Shown here: positions 23,901 through 36,300 of the stretch, piece by piece
How the letters are laid out: each line of letters opens with the position of its first letter
Numbering within the stretch: the first letter of the stretch is position 1
NCBI GenBank assembly: GCA_029962745.1
Contig: CM057153.1
Coordinates: 10,230,117 to 10,294,116, forward strand
From: Echinometra lucunter
Lineage: Eukaryota; Echinodermata; Echinoidea; Camarodonta; Echinometridae
Reading direction: 5' to 3'
Length of the DNA: 64,000 nt
Notes under the pieces: generated by a model
Told to the model about the DNA's origin: nothing
Seen by the model: the letters and a program-made list of their open reading frames with translations, nothing else
Database searches by the model: none
Program-made: the position numbers and the translations under genes

Positions 23901-24600
23901 GCTATATGTGTGGGTGTGTGTGAGGGTGGATGAGGATGTGCGTGTTCTCGTGTTATGTGTGAGTTCGGGCTAGAAATTTCGGTGAAAGATTTCGAAAATC
24001 CCCACCCCACTCCTCAAAACAGATTTACGCCGGTGCTTCCTGAATTACGGAAATTCGCATCAACTGAAACCATAATCTACAATACAATCACTTTGCACTG
24101 TGGTGAAACAAAGTTAACAAAGGTCGTTACAGTGCGTTGCTCTTTTTTTTTTTCTTAGCATGCGCTGTATCATATTATGTTTGTTTGATATCACTATTTA
24201 AGAAGTCGAATTTATTTAAGATGAAGGATGGGAAAGAAAAAATATTATTTTGGGGATTTTTAAAAAAAAATCAATATTTTGGGATGGGGGGGGGGTATAT
24301 TATTTTCAGTTACAACACATACTGGCGTACTCAGGATTTCATTTTGGGGACGGCGGCGGTATTAAGCACGCGAAGCGCGCTCATTATACCGGGGAGGGTG
24401 CAGGGAGGGGGAGTTTCTCCCTCCAGGCCCTTCGACGTTTCTTTATCATCGTTCCTTGTCTGCCCCTTCTCTACATAGTTATGTGCTCTCTTCTTTTTCT
24501 CTTCTCGCTCTCTCTTTTAGAGGGGTGACCACCCGCATCGCCCCCCCCCCCCCCCAGCTACGCGGGTGACATCACAAGGATGAGCCTACACATCAAATAT
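20941..24600. repeat. diverged continuation of the repeat block, GC-rich inserts
   Basis: Diverged units with words such as CACCGTACCGTA and TTGATATCAC recur around 20960, 21085, 23005 and 24160. GC-rich sequence related to 12020-12310 (GGGCCCGTA, CCGTACGGGG) is at 21540-21980 and 22575-22870. A possible further element, with GGCGTACTCAGG on the left and AGCTACGCGGGT on the right, spans about 24324-24566. Poly-C and poly-G tracts are frequent. No coding exon was found. Confidence 0.5.
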
Positions 24601-25093
24601 ACATGTACGTGTTTTCACTATGAACTCCGTTTTTTGTTTTTATTTTTTGTTTTTTCGTTTCCAAGTGATATTTTGTCAAAGCCTATTCAGTTCCGGGTCT
24701 GTATATTTCTGATGATAATGAAACCAATAGTGACAAATATCATATTATAATTCTCTTGCGCGTGACCTTAAATTCTACATGAAGATAAAAGTCTCTAGGT
24801 ATCTAGATATATTCAATGAACCTACAAGCGATATCGAAAATGAATAATTTTGTTTAGAATCATTTCTGCAGGTCTACAGGAAATGAATACACGCCTATTA
24901 TTAAGCGGAATTGCTTGTAATCAAAACTAATGACTATCAATGTTGATACAGTGGCTTTAAAACATGAACAATGTACATGTAGATGCATGGCCTTATTTCC
25001 ACATGTCTTCCCCTCCCCCAAAAAACAACAAAACTGGAAACTTGCCATTTTCCATGAAAACGCATAATAGGCAAAAGATATGGCTATGAATCA

Positions 25094-26281
25094 ACGGTTC
25101 GGTGTAAACATGTCAGAGGTAAAAATGTCAGAGGTAAAAATGTCAGAGGTAAAAAAGCCAGAGGAAAAAATGTCAGCTCTGGAAATGCCGAAGTGAACAT
25201 GTTACAGTACAGGTAGGCCCCCTACGAATATTGAATTAGAAAAGCTTTGGCCGCTTCACATGCACTGTGAAACATAATTTTGACAATTGAATAAGTAAAT
25301 TGCGCCTTCTGCGTAAGAAATGTCACGTGGGATGATGTCCATTGTTTTCTTTGAGATTAATGGTAAATAAGTTCTTAATGAAATTACAGAGTGGAAAGAA
25401 AATATTCACGTTTGATGTTTTGCATATGCTAACACAATTAACTAATTAAGTACAGGTAATTCTTTTGAAAAGATGTAAATTCCGCAGCGTATCCGATGAG
25501 CGACTATACAAAGATCGAATTAGTTCCATTCGCTTGCTTCCTATTCCATGTATTAGGAAAATAATATTCAGGCATTTCTTCACGTACACCACGGTTTATA
25601 TACGAAGAGGAATGTGCACATTTGTAATCGTGACTCTGTGAAATGAATATTGTCAGCTACTAATGTTACAAGTCAAAGTTTTTTCCCACCATCGTTTTTA
25701 CAATGTTCATTAACGTACAATTTTTAACTGTACATGTATGCTCAATTCCCCCCCCCCTCACTCATACATGTACTTAGTTTTTTTTCCTACATAATCAGTA
25801 ATGTAGAAACGATGAAAGATTGAACAAAATAGGCAGATATCTCGCGTGCCCCTTCCTTTCTATAATTCAATATCTGTACCTGTAACATGTTTACTTCAAC
25901 ATTTTCTAATCTGACATACCTCTGACATTTCTACCTCTGACTTTTTACCTCTGTCATATTCAAATCTGAGATTTTTACCTCTTGCATGTTCACCTCTGAA
26001 ATTTTTACCTCTGGCATTTCACCCTGGCATTTTACCTCTGACATTTTTACCTCTGACATTATTACCTCGACATTTTTACCTCAGACATTATTACCTCTGA
26101 CATTATTACCTCTGACATTTTTACCTCGACATTTTTACCTCTGACATTATTACCTCTGACAGTTTTACCTCTGACTCTGACATTTTTACCTCTGACATTT
26201 TTACTTCTGACATTTTTACCTCTGACATTTTTACCTCTGACATTTTTACCTCTGACATTTTTACCTGGCACCGAATCGGTT
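25094..26281. mobile_element. inverted element with subterminal 15-16 bp minisatellites
   Basis: The left side has ACGGTTCGGTGTAAA followed by four or five GAGGTAAAAATGTCA units (25112-25180). The right side has about twenty opposed units TGACATTTTTACCTC (25912-26268) followed by GGCACCGAATCGGT. The outer words are imperfect inverted repeats. About 0.7 kb of unique sequence lies between. No open frame suggests a transposase. Confidence 0.7.
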
Positions 26282-28340
26282 TGTATGATGAAGGTGACGA
26301 ATTCTCGAGCGAGATTTTCGCCTGAATTATTCACCATTGACTTCATGGATTAAAAATCGACGATAATCCACTCCGAACAAGTGTATTTTTATGGGGGAAT
26401 TTTGAACAAGGCTATGGAACAAGGACTGCTAAGTACAGTGTGTGCTCATTCTTTTCAGTGTGCGCACACAGTATAGTCAGATTGTGTAATGTTTGTTTGA
26501 TATCCTTATTTACATAAGAAGACCACGTCTGTTGCATGAAAATAACCCGGAAAATAACATTTTGTTTCAAACAATTGAAACAAATACATGTATAATTATG
26601 TAAACTGGAAACCTTAAGATAACAGACACTGCTAAGATAGAAAATTATCATTTGGGGATTTCTTACAGAAATTAAGATCAACTTCATAACAATGAGCATA
26701 AAGAACGAAATGATACATAAACTGGTTATTGATAGCCGTGTATACCTTTATTGCTGTAGCCTACATGATACCGATGAAAGAAAGCGAAAACGAACAATCA
26801 AAACAAGAAAAGATACAAAATTGAGAATGAAAAGTAGAAGAAGAATGAGAAGAAGAAGAAGAAGAAGAAGAAGAGTGGAGTAATAAGCCTCAATTCTAAC
26901 AGGCATGAGCCCTATTAATGAGGGCCGAAGGCAGAGTTTGAATGGGGGGGGGGGCACATAACTGAATATTGATAGCCGTCCTGGCCGGGGAGCGGTCTAA
27001 GGGGAGGGGGGGGGGGTGTCTTCTTTCTCTTTGGAATTTTTGCTTATCTGAGAGGGCTAAGATGCAATATGGTGGACTTTCTGACATAAATTCCTCTGGC
27101 ATGTTTTTATTTTTTCACTACAATAAAATTTCGATCAACACAAACTTGCATAACTAATCTAGACCTATGCATGAGAAGTAGGCATGGGCTATTTGTGCCC
27201 CCTTAATCTGCCACCGAGAACGGGCTGCAGTCCCTTTCAAGTCATTATGCTGACCATCTGGGGTAAATCTTTAAAATATAAACTAATTTATACATAACTA
27301 AAAAAGAAAATATAAATAAAACATCAATGAAATTCATCTAAATTCGTGAACGGTCACACCATCGACACACTCTGTGATTTCAGCTATAGCGCCAGCTACG
27401 GCGAAGAACGTACATATTCGTACTCTGATCTGATGTGGCGCGCGTTCTTCAAAATTAAAAAACTTTGACTTGACTTGGGCTTGACTCTTGATGTCTTGTA
27501 AACTGGAATGTCAGAGAGCTGCAAAAGACGCCGTTTTGCACTTGTGGTATTTTTTAAATGTATATTTTGGGGTAAGAAATCATGCAGCTTTCTTATTTCA
27601 GCAATATTTGAAAAAAATAGACGTGAGCTTGAGAAAAAGATTGTGATGTAACAAGTTAGATCTAAATGAGACTGACAAAATTTTGGAACGAGTGGGACTG
27701 TAATGAACGTGTCGTGTGTTGCTCATGATCTGTGCTGCTTGGAAATGAAACTGAAAGTGAAAGTTAATTTGGAGGATGGCATGGGTGGAAGAGTTCAAAA
27801 TTAAATTTTGATTTTTGGAAAAAAAGTCTTCAGCTTTCTGCTTTCTTCTGTTTTTCATTCAGGTTTGACAGTTTGAAACTTGTTTGAGTCTGATCAACAT
27901 GTCATGATGACAGTGAGAGTGTCTGTCTCTGACTTTCCGGGGGGGGGGGGGTATAGATCTAGTTTGTGGAAAGGCTCCATGGCCCATGCCCATGAAGAGA
28001 GAGAGAGAAACAGCTTTTTCTTTCACTCTCCATGTAGCCTTTCCAGGACCAGGCAAGGGGGGGGGGGGGGGGGGTCCTTCCCATCCCATGCCATGGCCAT
28101 TGACAGGCAGGTGAGGCAGCATTTGCACCCTGGTCCCAGATTGTGGAAAGGATTGGGGGGGGGGGGTAGACAGGGAGACACATCCCCACACAATTTTTTA
28201 GGGTTGGGAACATAATAGGGAACCCCCCCCCCAAAAAAAAAAAAAAAAAAATTTAAAGCTTATAACTTTGTCTCGCCTGCTTACATGTAGCAGAGACTAG
28301 ATATATAGATCTAGGCGTCACTAATTGTGACATCGGCGTC
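26282..28340. other. intergenic, upstream of DNA2
   Basis: GAA/AGA runs near 26840-26880 and several poly-G tracts (27938-27950, 28057-28074, 28154-28166). A mixed-composition stretch at 27370-27480 with several CpG could belong to a promoter or untranslated exon of DNA2, but no TATA box, initiator or donor site could be fixed. Confidence 0.35.
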
Positions 28341-28344
28341 ATAA

Positions 28345-28950
28345 ACAATCATACTGTAATCACTATAGCTTTCTGTGCATTTAAGGTAGAATCACCAAAT
28401 TCATACCACAGGTACATCTCTTTAAGCCGCATATGTTCGAAAATGAGTTGGATCTGACCAAGTTCAAAGGTCGAAAGGTCAATGAACTTTCTGCCAAAAA
28501 ACTGTAATCACAAGAACTTTCTATGGATTTGAATTAGAATCACCAAATTCATACGGGGGGTGCATCTCTTTAAGCTACAGGTCAAGTTCGAAAATGAGTT
28601 GGATCTGACCCAGTTCAAAGATCGAAACGTCAATGAAGTTTCTGCAAGAAGCACTCTAATCACTATAACTTTGTATGAATTTGAGGTAGATTCACCAAAT
28701 TCATACACAGGTACATTTCTTGAAGCTGCATGTCATGTTTGAAAATGAGTTGGATCTGACCAAGTTTAAAAGGTTTAAACTAAAGGTCAATAAATTTTCT
28801 TTAAAAATCACACTAACCACAACTTTCTATGGATTAAGGTAGAATCACCAAATTCATACCACAGTTGCATCTTTTGAAGGTACAGGTCAAGTTTTAAAAA
28901 AATCAGAGGTCAAAAGGTAAAACTTCATTAAAAGCCACTAAACATATAAC
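28345..28950. repeat. four tandem units of about 148 bp
   Basis: Each unit contains a variant of AGAATCACCAAATTCATAC, a TACATCTCTTTAAGC segment and AAAATGAGTTGGATCTGACC, ending with GGTCAATGAA-type sequence. The fourth unit is truncated and diverged. Non-coding. Confidence 0.85.
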
Positions 28951-30352
28951 TTTTTGTACCATCTTTTGAGATGCAGGTGAGACCGCTTGACGTTTGCCTT
29001 TTTTTTTTTTCTTTTTTCTTTTTTTTTTAGCTCATCAGCAATTTTTGGGGTATTCCCCCCTCCCCAGTTTTAAGTGATGGACCTGCTTTTTTTTTTGTTT
29101 TTTTTGTTTGCTTGTCAGCAAATATTTGGACAGTATCCCCCCCCCCCCCCATCCAAAGATATGAAACAGATTCATGCCCCTTATAAAATGAGACTGCCAT
29201 GCACAATTGAAGTAACATTTTGAGAAGGGGTGGATATGACTTTCAGACTGATATTTACCATTAACTTTTTATGTGTTGGTAATCTGCATGGTGAAAAAAA
29301 AATGTTTTGAAAACCCCTCAAAGTTCAAGTTTTTATGGTGACTTCAAGTTAAGCAAAGACATGCCATGGGCAAGCTACACCATGTAAGTGCTCAAAACAC
29401 AAGTCAGTTACAGAATCATCCATGTGTGGTTCTGTTGCAATCTGTGTCATTTTTAGCAATGACAACTGCTAGGTTGAACTAGAAGTGATGAAATCACCAG
29501 AATAATCAGCACAATTTTGAAAATTCTCACTTTTTTGCACCATAGGATGATAAGATTATTGTAATGGTCTATATGTAATTCTATCGGATCTTTATGACCT
29601 CTGAATTTTGTAATGAAGTGAATTTTCCGACTGTTTTTGGCTGACTATCTTGGTTAGGTCTTTGAAGTTCACTCATGAATACAAAATCTAATTGATGTAG
29701 GCAGTGTTGACAGGACAGACATCTTGGCATAGTTCTCACCAGTACACAACACCCATGGTTCCAATACCATGTGTGCAGCATTTGAGACAAAAGAGAACCA
29801 TGCGTGAAATTGCTGCAACATGCGTAGCAACAAGCGTAAAAAAGTAGTTTAGTAGCAGTTTTCAATAAATGCTACAGATTATTTTACTTTTTGGCAATAT
29901 ATTTCTGCTATTACGCCTTTAGCAGACAGCTCCCCTGACCTATATCTTGTATTTACATGTACAGTACTTATAATATATTAAAAGAGGAAGTACTTTTTGT
30001 CCTTTTGCTATAAAACATATACTGCCGACACTCCGACCAACCTAACTTAAGGTGTTATTTCATAACACTCCCCAAGCTTCTGCGCTTTGCGTCGGGGGGA
30101 ACCGTGTGTGGATTTTTTTCTAGTGAGAACCCTGCATCTTGGGATCAAAAGTTGTACACTGTACATAAATACCTCATACTAGTACATTTACAGCGAGTAC
30201 AAACAAACCTTGAATAACTTCCTCAGATTTTAAGAAGACAAGATTTTTCTTTTTCCAACTCCAGACCTAACAGTTTTGCTGATGTTGTCCAGAGACCAAC
30301 CCAGATGATACTACATATTCAGATCATTCTCTCCCGACTTCACTGATCCCCT
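28951..30352. other. DNA2 upstream region
   Basis: T-rich and poly-C tracts up to 29155, then AT-rich unique sequence. No clear promoter element. The pyrimidine-rich run before CCCCTAG at 30346-30352 looks like a splice acceptor, so the first coding exon may be preceded by an untranslated exon further upstream. Confidence 0.35.
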
Positions 30353-30361
30353 AGAAGCAAG

Positions 30362-30397
30362 ATGGGCAAACCGACAAAAACAAGGCAGCCTTCAAAG
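30362..30397 (+). other. DNA2: DNA2 exon 1, start codon
   Basis: Twelve codons, [12 protein letters not shown], lysine/arginine-rich, ending at a GTGAAA donor in phase 0, which matches exon 2. CCCCTAG just before AAGCAAGATGG may be an acceptor, in which case the exon starts at 30353 and is preceded by an untranslated or further coding exon. The start is chosen for its strong context (A at -3, G at +4). Confidence 0.65.
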
Positions 30398-33300
30398 GTG
30401 AAAGAAGAATCTGTTGCACATATCTTTTCTTTCAATGACACTGTGCTCTTAAAGTACTTGTAATTTGCTGAACAGCTTGCTCGCTTATACTCGGCTTGAG
30501 CATATGGAATGTCCATAAATCCTAAAAGTGAGGAATAAAAGTTATAACAGGGCCCTCTTGCATAAAAAGTTGTGATTAAATGTAACTCCAAAAAGTAAAC
30601 ACAACTTGTTTTTCAGTCAATCAGAGTCAAGTATTTGGGTTTTTTTTTTTTTTTTTTTTTTTTTTAGTTGCGTTTAATCGCAAATTTTTATGCAAGAGGG
30701 CCCCAAATTTTGTGTTGTTTTTTCCAGAACAGTTGTTACTGACTAAACTCACAATCTGATTTTACAAAAAGCAGTATTGACAAATAAAGTATTTCTGTAA
30801 ATTCTGTTTCATGTAATTTAATATTTCTGCAAGACTGTTTCATTTTTATTTTTCCTTTCTTTTTTTTTTTTTTTTACATTAGAATTTGTCATGAACTCAT
30901 ATTTAAAAATATTATGAATTATTCTTCAGACTCCAGTATCATGAAATAGCATCCTAGTTCACGACTCACTCTGTTCTAATTTTTTTAATTTTTATCTATG
31001 TTTTTCTTATTTTTTAAGTTGGTTCTTAGTGAAATTTTAAGAGGTCTGTTTACATGTGCCCTATTTTTGTAAACATTAGAATTTAGGGGTCTGGACCAAG
31101 AGTTTTGGCCCATTGTCCCAGATAACCTTTCACTGAAGACCCCTTAGTTTTAATCAATCTTTATCTACAACTTCTCTGAACACCACTTTACACAATACAA
31201 TCAAATTTATATTTAACTTCTTTAAAGTCAGTTTTTTGTCAAGAAAAAACCAATGTTTAATTTTTCCACTTTCAGGTGGATAGTCAGTCCAAACAGGGAC
31301 ACCAGTCTTCATTGGATACTTTCTTTAAAAAGGTAAGGGATATTTCGTCTTCAATTTGACTTTCTCTATTCTATTCAAATGTAGGCAATTTCAGGTGAAA
31401 ACTGTAAAGGACTTTTATTCATACATTGTAGATTGCTTTTGCTTATTCCGACAAACACATGTCATAAATATGCCACGCAATTGTTGTTTTGCTTACATGT
31501 ATGGTATGTCATCTCAGTGTTGTTGTAGAGGAAGTACACACAAATACCAGGCATGTGTAGCAAAGGTACAATATTTACAGAGCTGTATATGTATGAAGTG
31601 CCTGTATGAAAGCTTTGAAATGTTGGCACGTATTTGAGTATGCATATAGACCTTTAAAATGGCTAGAATTCCATAGGATTTGAGGGCATTGGGAAATATA
31701 TACTAGTAAATTACCATATATATATATATGTTCATCTAAGAATTGATAACATTTATTCGTTTTGGTATCATTATTTGAGTTGTTATGCTGGTATAATCAT
31801 CTGAACAGATTTAAACCAGTCAAAATATCCACTCTGAAGAAAAGAAATCTCTCAAACCAATAAGATTTCTCTCTCTATTAATGTTTCTTTCACTTGGAGG
31901 CAAATTTCCCTCCAGAACCCAAAGTTTAATGCATCGTTTCTAACTACATACATGAGATCTTGACTTATTTTATTTGAATTTCTCTAGAAATCTGAACTAC
32001 CATCCCCTCTCTTCACCAAAGTTATTGCAACTTCACAGAAAGGTGGGTCTAATATATTCATTTTGAGTTTGATGTCTTCGTACTGCACTTGCATAATTCA
32101 TACTACACATTCTCATGCTACAATTGCTCTGTGTCAGTTACGGAAAGTAAAGTAACAAAAGTATAAAGTTCAACACTAGGCCAAAGTTAACTCTTACCCT
32201 AATATCTTGACCTGAACCCAATCCCCATCCTGTCCTAAGCCTGGAGCAATCATCGGGGCGGCATATGTTGGAAGTACTTCCTCTGCCTTGAAGGTTGAAG
32301 GCCATGTAATGTTGTAGTCGAGGCCCAAGACATTTTGTCAGATTCTTTAAAAGGTTCCTTACATTTCACAAATTTATGTATTTTTTTTAATTGCTTTTCT
32401 TTTGTTTTCTAACCCTAGATTAGAGTTAGTAAACAATGTACTCTTTAATTTCATACATGTATTTGACAAATTGACCAAACTTCTGTCACAACTCCACACG
32501 AAACCTGCCAAACATTGGAACCACAAGTAGGTATTTTCTTGTGAATTGTGATCAGTGAAGAACTGTGTCAGTTTTCACTGACTGCACACCGCTCATTCAA
32601 TAAACCACATGTCAGGGGCATTTTTATTCTGTTTTTACTTGTTTGAGGCAGGAGGGGCATTAAGGGGAAGAATGTTGTTTGTTGAAATTTTGTTGTTCAT
32701 AAAACTGTTTAAAACAGAGAAACAAACATTTTTGCCTACATGTATATGAGCTCAAACTATTAAGATTATGACTGTACTGCTCCAGAAATTAGAAGAGACC
32801 AAAAGATTCAAATCTCTTGGTCGCATTTCTGTGTTACAACATGACCTTGAGATATTTACAAAGAAATATTACTGTCATTCAAAATTGGATGCACATGCAA
32901 TATTTGCACATTGATAAATATGTGATGTGAGCTATGCAAGAAAATTTATTATTATTACTTGGCTCACTGTCCATTGTTTTATCACCAACTGATGTTCATA
33001 TCATCCTTGCTATGTATAAGCACAGCTTGTCATAAAATTCACTTGTACTATAAATGGACCAGTTTGAATATATTCACATGTTTTGTATAATGTTGCTTTT
33101 TATAACCTGCCGAATGCCTGCTGCATTCAAGATGAATCTTTGAATGACTAATGCTGTGTAAGTAAAGGGGAATGCAATACAAAACAAAACCTTGGTTAAA
33201 GATGGGGGGGGGATGAGTTAGTATATTTTAGTAAATATTCAAACTGGTCCATTGGTTATTTCTGTAGTCTCTTTTTCCTTTCGTGCACTTTACACCAAGG

Positions 33301-36300
33301 CATTTTAAACTACTTCACTATAGGGTTGAAGAAAAAGAAGGAGAGTATCTTGTCTCAGAAGCGCACTTCCAGTGTCACTGCCAAGCGATGGCCTGCCTCT
33401 TCACTGCCTTCTTCAGACCAGCACGACATCTTAGGTGTGTTACACTCACCCAGTATCAGCCACCTTATTCTTTTTAATTTGTTTTTATTTGATAATTGTC
33501 ATAGACCTTGTCCATATTGAATAATCGGGGAGTACTTGTACAGGTATGGTAGTCTAATTGGGTAGTTTTGTTGGCATCACTTTCAGTTTATGTGCACACC
33601 TCTCTGGATATTGTCATTCTTCACATTCATTATCACTGCTCCATTCTTAGTCTTCAGAGTGATTTCTGTTGCCTTCTGTCTTTTCTAATGATTGTATTTG
33701 ATTTGAATTTTCTTTATATTAACTTGATTTTCTACAGTAATACCTCCTACCCCAGAATCTATGCAGTTAAGTCCCAAGGAGTGTTCCCTTTCTCCACTCA
33801 AAGTCAACAAGCCAGATGTGGCTGATTCTTCATTCTCACAGACAGTTATTCCAGATACACCAGATAATGCATTACCAAAGAAGAGGCCTTTCACCAGTCT
33901 CCTGAACCACAGCAGGGATATCTCAGGTAGCACCCTCAAGCACAACAATGACAGCAAGGAGGATTTATCTAAAGAATTGAAATTTGGGAAAGAGGTTGGG
34001 AGACTGCCTGTACAGTTACTATGTGCTACTGATTCAGAAATACCAAAGATGAAGTTGAAAGACAAGGAAATTGATGAAAATTGCTTGAAAGTTGAAAAGA
34101 AGTTGGGTGCTTTTGGAGTAGAGAATGTAATTACTAGTGAGAAGAGGGATGTTCACCCAAGGCCAAACAACAAACTTAGCAGGCTCTCAAGAAAAGGGAA
34201 CAAGTTATGCAAGCTAGCAAAATCAAACAGTGTGGTTGCACCAAAATCTGCTAATGGAATTGAAAATGGAGGATCAAAGGCCAGAGAAATGGAAGAGCAG
34301 GGTACAGAGTGTCAAGAGAACAGGATAGAGCTAAAGCCAGCTGTGTGCAGGGTCAGAAACTCCTCTAGAAAGAATGCCCCAAAGTTGAGCCTGTCCAGGA
34401 AAGTCCAGAAGGACATGTTGGAGACCAGCATCAAAGCTGTCAAGAGATCACCAGTCAGAGGAAACTCCCCATACTCCAAGCGATTCCAAGATTCTGAAGA
34501 TACTCGAGATGAAAGCAACGATGGAATAGAGAGGGTTAAGAAATCTCTTCTGGATGAGTATGGCCGTGGAAAAGGTGTAACTAAAGAATTGCCTGTTGTT
34601 TCAACAAAGGTAGAAGGTCATGCAGCTGGTGTGACAGATCCTTTCAAACATGATGCAAAAGATACCGATATCATAGTGATTTCATCTGGAGAAAAGGTGG
34701 CAACTTGTGGAGATTTAGCTGACCGGATGTCAGGGTCGGATAAGTCGTTGTTTGGTAATGAGACATCCGTTTCTGGGCATGCAAGCTCCTTTGTTAAAGA
34801 TTCTGCCAGTAGTCTTCTATTATTGGATGAGGTCACCTCTCCAGAGCAACCAACAGCTCATGTTTCAAAGGAGGCAGGGGTACACAGAGATGTAAATGAG
34901 CTAGAGGAGTTTGTGTCTGTCATTCCAGATTCCTGTCCAACATCAAGCATAAAGCAACAGGATGTACTTGTCATTCCAGATACTTGCCCACTTGTAGAGG
35001 ACACTCCAGAAAAGACACAACATGATACTAGGTTTCAGTGCACCTCTAAGGCACTAGAGTTACCTATGCATAGAACTTTGGGAATTCCAGCTTCTCAGGA
35101 GTTAAAAGACAAAGTGCAATTTGATACATACACTGCCAATCATACTGAGAGTTCTTTATCTTTAGAACATCAAAGTATTCTACAAGATATGGGCAATGGG
35201 TTTGGAGCAAAAGGTGAGGTGGACAGATTAGGGAAACCTCAGCATGAATCCATTGAGAGCAATGCCACTGATGAAATAGCCTTGAGGAAATCCATTGACA
35301 GCAGCAGGTCGAAGCTTGTAGAAGACATAGATGATCAAACAATGGAAGAAACAGTGCCGCCAGGTGTTGAAGTTGATGTTGTGCAGGAAACTCCTTTAGT
35401 TATTCCTTCCAGTGACTACAGTAGTCCTGGAAAACATAAACATGGAATTGTGGATCACACAACCAATGTAAGCAGTCCTGGAACAGCTGCTCTTTTGGAA
35501 GGATTAGATGACTCATTCCTGGATGAAATCAACCTGGATGAACTGGATGGCATGCAAGATACATGTAGCAAGGTAAATCCTTCATTTAGATACCAAGGAC
35601 ATATCTTAAAGAGATGGAAAAGGAAACGGGAATGCATGTCCAGAGGAACAGTCTAACTAATTTATATTTTACATTTTTAGTCCAATTAATTTATACGTAT
35701 TTAATATGGTTTTTTTAAGTTTGAAACATCAAATAAAGTAAATTTCATAGAAATTAACAGTATATATTTACGGTGCTTGTTTTTATTTACTCACTATCCT
35801 CCACTTGTTTCCTTCTGTCTTCCAGATGAAAGGAAATCCCATTTCCAATGTTGAGAAGAAGTTCAGTCAGATGTCACCTTTTAAGATGAAACCTGAAGAA
35901 GGCAGCAAGCTTTTCAGTCACCCTCTTGCTGATCTTTGCAGATACCTTGTGACAGGTGTGCAGAACAGCAACAAGTAAGTGTATATGGGAAATTATTTGT
36001 GTTAGCAATGACATTTGTTGAATCATATCATTGATATACTACGGTTTTTCGTACAGGGAGTTGGTTGCCTGATTTTAAATCCTGTAGCTCTGCCAAGTTT
36101 TGTTACCCCTTCTACCTATGTCTTATTTTCAAAATGGCCAGTTTGGAAATATAGGATCTAAAGTAATGGTCAAGTAACACAATGGAATCACTTGTTAAGA
36201 TAAGAACGTGCTTGAGTATATGGGCTGGTCAATAAGGATTTTGCTTTCTGAAAATTTTACATTTTAAATTCTAGACTAAGTCCAGTCTCTGATTGGTTCT

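Noticed and set aside
25915..26272. CRISPR-like array of short direct repeats
   Set aside because: Units are contiguous with no unique spacers, and the genome is animal. It is a minisatellite.
26062..26346. Minus-strand frame with repeated GKNVR words, resembling a repeat protein
   Set aside because: The words are translations of the 15-bp minisatellite, whose length is a multiple of three. No start context or non-repeat coding part.
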